Below, one piece after another: positions 5,492 through 9,593 of a stretch of DNA of 9,593 nt. The notes beneath the pieces were generated by a model. The model saw only the letters and a list, made by a program, of their open reading frames with translations, ran no database searches and was not told where the DNA came from. The translations under genes and the position numbers were made by a program. Numbering within the stretch: position 1 is the stretch's first letter; the number at the start of each line of letters is the position of its first letter. Origin of the DNA: Chloroflexota bacterium (GTDB lineage: Bacteria; Chloroflexota; Anaerolineae; Aggregatilineales; UBA3940); the NCBI GenBank assembly GCA_024643825.1, contig JAHEME010000003.1, positions 12,540 to 22,132 on the forward strand, given 5' to 3'.

Positions 5492-8400
5492 TCATAACTC
5501 ATCCACCGAACGGATGGGCAGTGTTAAGTGAAAAGTGCTACCTGCCCCAAAAACACTCTCAACCTCAACCGTGCCGTTGTGTGCGGCGGCAATTGCCTTT
5601 ACCAGAGCTAGCCCCAGGCCGTTTCCCCGTGGGCGAGCGGGTTCGCCTTCACGCTGAGGAACGCGGAAGAATGCCTCAAAGAGTCTCTTCTGATCCTCTT
5701 CACGGATTCCGATCCCATGATCCGTGACAGATACCCTGATTTGCGGATGATCGGCATCCGCAAATTGAAACGCATGCACAAGAATCTCTTCTCCTTCAGG
5801 CGTGTACTTCAAAGCGTTATTCACGAGATTGGTAATCGCCTGTCGATAGAGCATTTCGTCTGCCGCAAGCAGTGGAAGCTGATCTTTGGCGTCGAACTCC
5901 AATGTGATTGTACGATCGGGAGCCAGCGTTCCCTGCTGCGCGGCGATCTCATGCAGCAATGTCTCTACATCGACCATAGACAACTCAAGTTCAGCCTGAT
6001 CCCCAAACTGAAGACGGCTGAGATGTAACAGGCGCTCGGTCAGATCGGAAATACTGTCGATTCCGTTATTGACCTTCTGGATCGCTTCTGCCTGCTTTTC
6101 GTTCACTTCGCCAATCATGGGTAGCAGCGAGAGGTAGCCCCGCATATAGGTCAGGGGAGAACGTAAGTCGTGCGATACCATGCGCAAGAAAACAGTCTTG
6201 ATATTATCTAGCTCGCGCAGAGCAGTGATGTCTCGCATCAAAGCTACACGTCCTGTGATTGCACCATCTGGCCCAACAATAGTTGACGAGTTTGCCAGAA
6301 GAGATGTCCCCTTTTCTCCTGGCATCTCGATCACAGATACAGGTTCTTGAAGATCAGTCAATAGGCTTGCCAGTTCAGGGACTCGAATAACTTCACTGAC
6401 ACGCTGAGTCATAGCATCTTCAGCCCGAACCCCCAGAAAATTCTCCGCTGCTGGATTCATGAGGATAATCCGGCCATTGTTGTCGGCGACGATCATCGCA
6501 TCAGTCGTGCTGGCGAGAACAGCTTGCAGCTTTCCACGCTCGGCTTCCACTTCAGCAAAAAGACGAGCATTTGCAATGGCAATGGCAGCCTGACCCGCCA
6601 GCGTTGAAAGGAATGTCATCTCTGCCTGTTCAAACATGTGCTCGTGATCGTAGGCAAGCCAGAAAATGCCAAGAAAGGATGATTCACTACGAAGTGGCAT
6701 CGCCACCAAACTCTGAATGCGTGCGGGGAGTGCCGTCATATCTAGCGAATTGCTTGCCCGCCAGAGTTGGCTAATGACAACCGTTCCCTGACGCTCTACC
6801 AGTGACATAAGCTGAGAATCAAGCGGAGCGATCACCGCTGCCGCCTCGCCTGCTGCATAACTTTCTGTGACATCGCCAATGCGTTTTTGGACGACAAGTC
6901 TGATGCCAATAGCATTGGTCACTTCGAGGGCACTGCTGAGGATGGGAGGCATTGCCCTGAATAGTTCCAGGCTTGAGGACACACTGCGACTTACTCGAAG
7001 GAGCCGTTCCTGCTCGTCCAGACGATTCTTTAGATCAATGCGCATTCTCTCAAAAGCGCGACCCAGCCGTCCAATCTCGTCTTCCCCGGCTAGATGAATC
7101 GGCTCGGAGAAATTGGAGGAAGTAAGAGCTTCGACTCCCCCTAGCAGCACATTGAGCCGATTGGTAATCTGCCCCATCATGGCTGCGAGCAGCGGCAGGG
7201 AAACTCCGGCAATCAGCACGAACAACCCCAGAACAGGTAGTGCGATCTGTGCTGCCAGATTCAGTACTACCTTTTCTGGCACGGTGACAACGATAGACCA
7301 ATCCTCAACACTATCAGCAGGCAGTCGATAGATCAGTTCGTGCGTGCCATCCGGGCTGAGATCGCGGATCGTTGTCCCTGGCAGCATGTTGCCAGCGACA
7401 ATGTGAGCGTCATTGAGTTCAAAAGTAGAGGATGCCCGTACATCAGCGGGATCGATGATAATATGATCCTGTCCATCAATGATGAAACCCGTCCCAGCAT
7501 CAAGGAATCCACCCTGTAAGAGGTCCATGCCAGGCTTAAGGATTGGATTCTCCCCAATTCGTGTTCTTCCAATCAATACCCCGGTTGGCTCTGCTCTATC
7601 AGAGCCAACTACAGGAGCTACAAAGCTCATTTGTGCATCTGATTCTGTGGTCGGAGAAATTACTACTTCTCCCGATACGCTGCGAGATAAAGCAGCTTCT
7701 ACAAGAGTGGCTTCTTCGGGCGATAGGATGACTTCGTCGCCAGTGGCGGGGGCATAAAAAGAGCTGGATTTCCCCTGGGTATCCACATAGACGATCTGCT
7801 GAAAAAATGAGTTGTCCTGAGTATCGACTGGTGGATCTGCTCCACCAAGATGGCTGCTTTGAGCCAGATTATAGATGCTGCTCCGGCCTATCTGAACGAA
7901 CAAGGAGACGTTCTCACGGATATTGAGTGCATCGCGGGAAAGCTGATCGACAACGAATCGTGTTGCCACCTGATAGGAAGACAGAAAAAGTGTTCCCATC
8001 AAGGTGAGGATAGCCGCGACACCCAGCGGGACGAGTGTGTATAGAATTCGCTGGCTAATATTGCGTTCCCAGGGAGGGGGTATCAGTTCGGCTTTTGTCG
8101 AGGGGTGAATATCGGGACGCCACACAATTATGCCTTGAGTCAGAATCCCCGGCACAACGGAGACCAGGGCATACACAAGCGCAAGCGGGCCAAGAGATTG
8201 AAACGCCTGCTCCAGATTCTCCAGGCCAGAAGTGTTCCCCGTAGTCATGATGGCAAACAGAGTAATTGGCCAACCTATCAGTATCACACTCAATGCAGCG
8301 GCAACGAGCGGCTGGCGAAGCGTTCTTCCAAGCCAGCCTTGATACGGTTGGTGGAGCATTGCTGCGCTGGCAAGACCGATCAGGGCCATTTCAAATGGTT

Positions 8401-8800
8401 GGGTGATCCGCCCCGTAGCCAACAGCATCCAACTGATCCCGGTTACGAGTCCCACAACCATAGCTGGTCCCCGTCCCAGCCATAACGAGCAAAGAAGTAT
8501 CGGTAGTAGAGCTAGCATTGCAGGAGGGACAAAGGAGGAAGCAAAGTTTACTGAATCGGGAGCGTGCAGAAGCACAGCGTGACATAGCACTGCGCCACTG
8601 GCAGAAAGGGTTGCAAGGAGTATCCACCCACGACCATTCAACCGATGGAAATCAGAACTATTTCGGATGAAAAGGAAGATGGTCAGAACGGCATAAAGGA
8701 GAACAACCAGCACCCCGTACCATGAATTCTGTGCAGAGATCCCAGGTTGAACGGGTGTGTGGATGGCAAACCACTCGATAGGCATCGAGGCGTGTCCCAT
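5492..8800 (-). CDS. Large membrane sensor histidine kinase (7TM-like, Cache, HAMP, GAF, PAS, HisKA, HATPase)
   Basis: The product is about 1,102 residues from ATG 8800; ATG 8785 is an alternative. A further upstream TTG (8857) lies inside a promoter -35 and is unlikely. Positions below count from that TTG (subtract 19). About seven hydrophobic segments span 47-245, followed by a membrane segment 271-293. An extracytoplasmic Cache-like sensor (294-530; GTGFIIDGQDHIIIDP) leads to a membrane segment 533-560 and HAMP (564-614, EDEIGRLGRAFERM). Then come GAF (about 624-767), PAS (773-880, NNGRIILMNPAAENFLG), HisKA with phospho-acceptor H896 in VSHDLRSPL, and HATPase_c with N-box NLVNNALKYTP (1010-1020), G1 DHGIGI (1046-1051), LFEAFFR, and G2 GNGLGLAL (1078-1085). 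All catalytic motifs are intact. It should autophosphorylate and pass phosphate to a response regulator, but none is in the window and there is no receiver domain. The ligand is unknown. No clear ribosome-binding site precedes either ATG. Confidence 0.95.
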   Translation of the reverse strand: MGHASMPIEWFAIHTPVQPGISAQNSWYGVLVVLLYAVLTIFLFIRNSSDFHRLNGRGWILLATLSASGAVLCHAVLLHAPDSVNFASSFVPPAMLALLPILLCSLWLGRGPAMVVGLVTGISWMLLATGRITQPFEMALIGLASAAMLHQPYQGWLGRTLRQPLVAAALSVILIGWPITLFAIMTTGNTSGLENLEQAFQSLGPLALVYALVSVVPGILTQGIIVWRPDIHPSTKAELIPPPWERNISQRILYTLVPLGVAAILTLMGTLFLSSYQVATRFVVDQLSRDALNIRENVSLFVQIGRSSIYNLAQSSHLGGADPPVDTQDNSFFQQIVYVDTQGKSSSFYAPATGDEVILSPEEATLVEAALSRSVSGEVVISPTTESDAQMSFVAPVVGSDRAEPTGVLIGRTRIGENPILKPGMDLLQGGFLDAGTGFIIDGQDHIIIDPADVRASSTFELNDAHIVAGNMLPGTTIRDLSPDGTHELIYRLPADSVEDWSIVVTVPEKVVLNLAAQIALPVLGLFVLIAGVSLPLLAAMMGQITNRLNVLLGGVEALTSSNFSEPIHLAGEDEIGRLGRAFERMRIDLKNRLDEQERLLRVSRSVSSSLELFRAMPPILSSALEVTNAIGIRLVVQKRIGDVTESYAAGEAAAVIAPLDSQLMSLVERQGTVVISQLWRASNSLDMTALPARIQSLVAMPLRSESSFLGIFWLAYDHEHMFEQAEMTFLSTLAGQAAIAIANARLFAEVEAERGKLQAVLASTTDAMIVADNNGRIILMNPAAENFLGVRAEDAMTQRVSEVIRVPELASLLTDLQEPVSVIEMPGEKGTSLLANSSTIVGPDGAITGRVALMRDITALRELDNIKTVFLRMVSHDLRSPLTYMRGYLSLLPMIGEVNEKQAEAIQKVNNGIDSISDLTERLLHLSRLQFGDQAELELSMVDVETLLHEIAAQQGTLAPDRTITLEFDAKDQLPLLAADEMLYRQAITNLVNNALKYTPEGEEILVHAFQFADADHPQIRVSVTDHGIGIREEDQKRLFEAFFRVPQREGEPARPRGNGLGLALVKAIAAAHNGTVEVESVFGAGSTFHLTLPIRSVDEL

Positions 8801-8828
8801 ATTCTGGCACAATTGTGGATAGAGTTGG

Positions 8829-8857
8829 AGTATAGCATTGCGCCTATACCCCGGCAA
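8829..8857 (-). promoter_or_regulatory. Sigma70-type promoter for the histidine kinase
   Basis: The minus strand has TTGCCG (8857-8852), a 17-base spacer and TATACT (8834-8829). Transcription would start near 8822, about 22 bases before the ATG at 8800. This placement argues against translation starting at the TTG at 8857. A 10-bp palindrome, CACAATTGTG (8808-8817), lies in the early transcribed region and could be an operator, though a site this short also occurs by chance. Confidence 0.6.
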
Positions 8858-8886
8858 AACGAACGATCAATCCACATCGTGCGCTA

Positions 8887-9593
8887 TTACGGCATAGTTC
8901 CTGCAAAGTCCATTTGATGGGCAATATAGATTAACTCATGGCGCTCGATTTGAGCGTGTCTCTCTCGAATCCAACCGCCAAACCGATCTGCCTCTATCTC
9001 TGGACAGCCCATCAAGGCAGAGGCGATAGTTTCAATGATAAAGTGCAGGAAATAGGCTTCGTCCTCTGGATAGCCGTCTGTACCAGCAAACACCGCCCAG
9101 TCCGAACTTCCGGCAGCGTGAATCTGTGCCCCTGCGGTTCGTAGATGCTGAAACAGATGTCGTCCTGTAAAGCGGTCTCCAGATTGATTTCCTTCTACTT
9201 CTCGCGTGTCCATGGTCTGATGATAAAGTTCCATGACGACTGCATCATAGCCAGGATCGATGGATGGCTCCAGAATAGTTTCACCGTCAAAATTGATCGT
9301 GAAGTAGAAATGCCCTCCAGGGTGGAGCAATGAAAGTATTGGTTGCAATGATGTGCTCAGATCAATTAGATCGAGAAACGCATGCGCGATGAGTAAATCG
9401 TAGCCCGGCTTCGACTGTCTTTGTTTGATGAAATCGAATACATTGATTGCCTCAAGATGTACTTGGAGTGATCCTGGTTGAGCTTTAGCTAGATGCTTTT
9501 GCGCAAATGCGACGTTCTCTGGTGAAGAATCGATGGCTGTATAATGTCCATTCTGCTGAGGCAAGAGATTCCAGGCAACAATCCTATCAATCA
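8887..9593 (-). CDS. SAM-dependent methyltransferase (class I-like), N-terminus beyond the window
   Basis: The frame stays open to the right edge (IDRIVAWNLLPQQNG upstream of the TTG at 9564), so the gene continues outside and at least 234 residues are visible. YTAIDSSPENVAFAQKHL fits the second strand of a Rossmann methyltransferase, with the acidic residue that binds the SAM ribose. YDLLIAHAFLDLID and SLLHPGGHFYFTINFDG fit motif IV and the following 'LxPGG' strand. The glycine-rich motif I should lie just outside the window. The C-terminal 120 residues (GDRFTGRHLFQHLRTAGAQIHAAGSSDWAVFAG ... HELIYIAHQMDFAGTMP) form a family-specific extension with no substrate signature I recognise. It stops 30 bases before the kinase promoter, in the same direction, with no terminator between, so read-through into the kinase is possible. 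Substrate (small molecule, protein or nucleic acid) is unknown. Confidence 0.8.
   Translation of the reverse strand, partial: IDRIVAWNLLPQQNGHYTAIDSSPENVAFAQKHLAKAQPGSLQVHLEAINVFDFIKQRQSKPGYDLLIAHAFLDLIDLSTSLQPILSLLHPGGHFYFTINFDGETILEPSIDPGYDAVVMELYHQTMDTREVEGNQSGDRFTGRHLFQHLRTAGAQIHAAGSSDWAVFAGTDGYPEDEAYFLHFIIETIASALMGCPEIEADRFGGWIRERHAQIERHELIYIAHQMDFAGTMP

Noticed and set aside
8808..8817. CACAATTGTG palindrome as a defined operator
   Set aside because: Its position near the kinase transcript start is suggestive, but 10-bp palindromes occur several times by chance in 9.6 kb and no second copy or regulator was seen.
8801..8857. N-terminal extension of the kinase from the TTG at 8857
   Set aside because: The TTG is part of a TTGCCG-17-TATACT promoter and has no ribosome-binding site, so the extension would not be on the transcript from that promoter.
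1..9593. Defence, CRISPR, phage or biosynthetic cluster
   Set aside because: No repeat array, nuclease or effector set, integrase, transposase or clustered biosynthetic enzymes were found. mutL and the methyltransferase are explained without such a system.

Overview
The window reads as an ordinary stretch of a bacterial chromosome of moderate GC content (roughly half, judged by eye). The source is probably a member of the Chloroflexota, perhaps Anaerolineae-like. That is an inference from style: a membrane-anchored LysM protein with Thr/Pro-rich (TPTPTP) linkers, a very large Cache-HAMP-GAF-PAS histidine kinase, frequent TTG starts and an endonuclease-type MutL. No rRNA, tRNA, CRISPR array, phage gene or transposase was seen.

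Layout from left to right. (1) A small minus-strand gene of unknown function (74-430) ends in a clear intrinsic terminator at 26-53. (2) A 350-base non-coding stretch (431-788) holds a 111-base element with imperfect 33-base terminal inverted repeats (479-589), and a sigma70-like promoter (601-630) facing right. (3) A plus-strand pair follows: a sugar-phosphate nucleotidyltransferase-like protein (789-1754) and an HD-domain hydrolase (1751-2323). They overlap by ATGA and are probably translationally coupled. (4) A strong hairpin (2390-2433) lies directly before a LysM protein gene (2440-3543). (5) Convergent to it, on the minus strand, is mutL (3553-5355). (6) Upstream of mutL, also minus strand, is a sensor histidine kinase of about 1,100 residues (5492-8800). 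An intrinsic terminator for the kinase transcript (5371-5400) lies just before the mutL ribosome-binding site. (7) The right edge holds the 3' part of a minus-strand SAM-dependent methyltransferase gene (8887 to beyond 9593).

The genes do not form one pathway. The nucleotidyltransferase/HD pair is a likely operon. mutL is housekeeping mismatch repair. The kinase has no response regulator inside the window. I found no convincing undescribed multi-gene system. The points worth a second look are the small inverted-repeat element, the altered nucleotide-binding loop of the nucleotidyltransferase, the hairpin masking the LysM gene start, and the packing of terminator, promoter and ribosome-binding site ahead of mutL.
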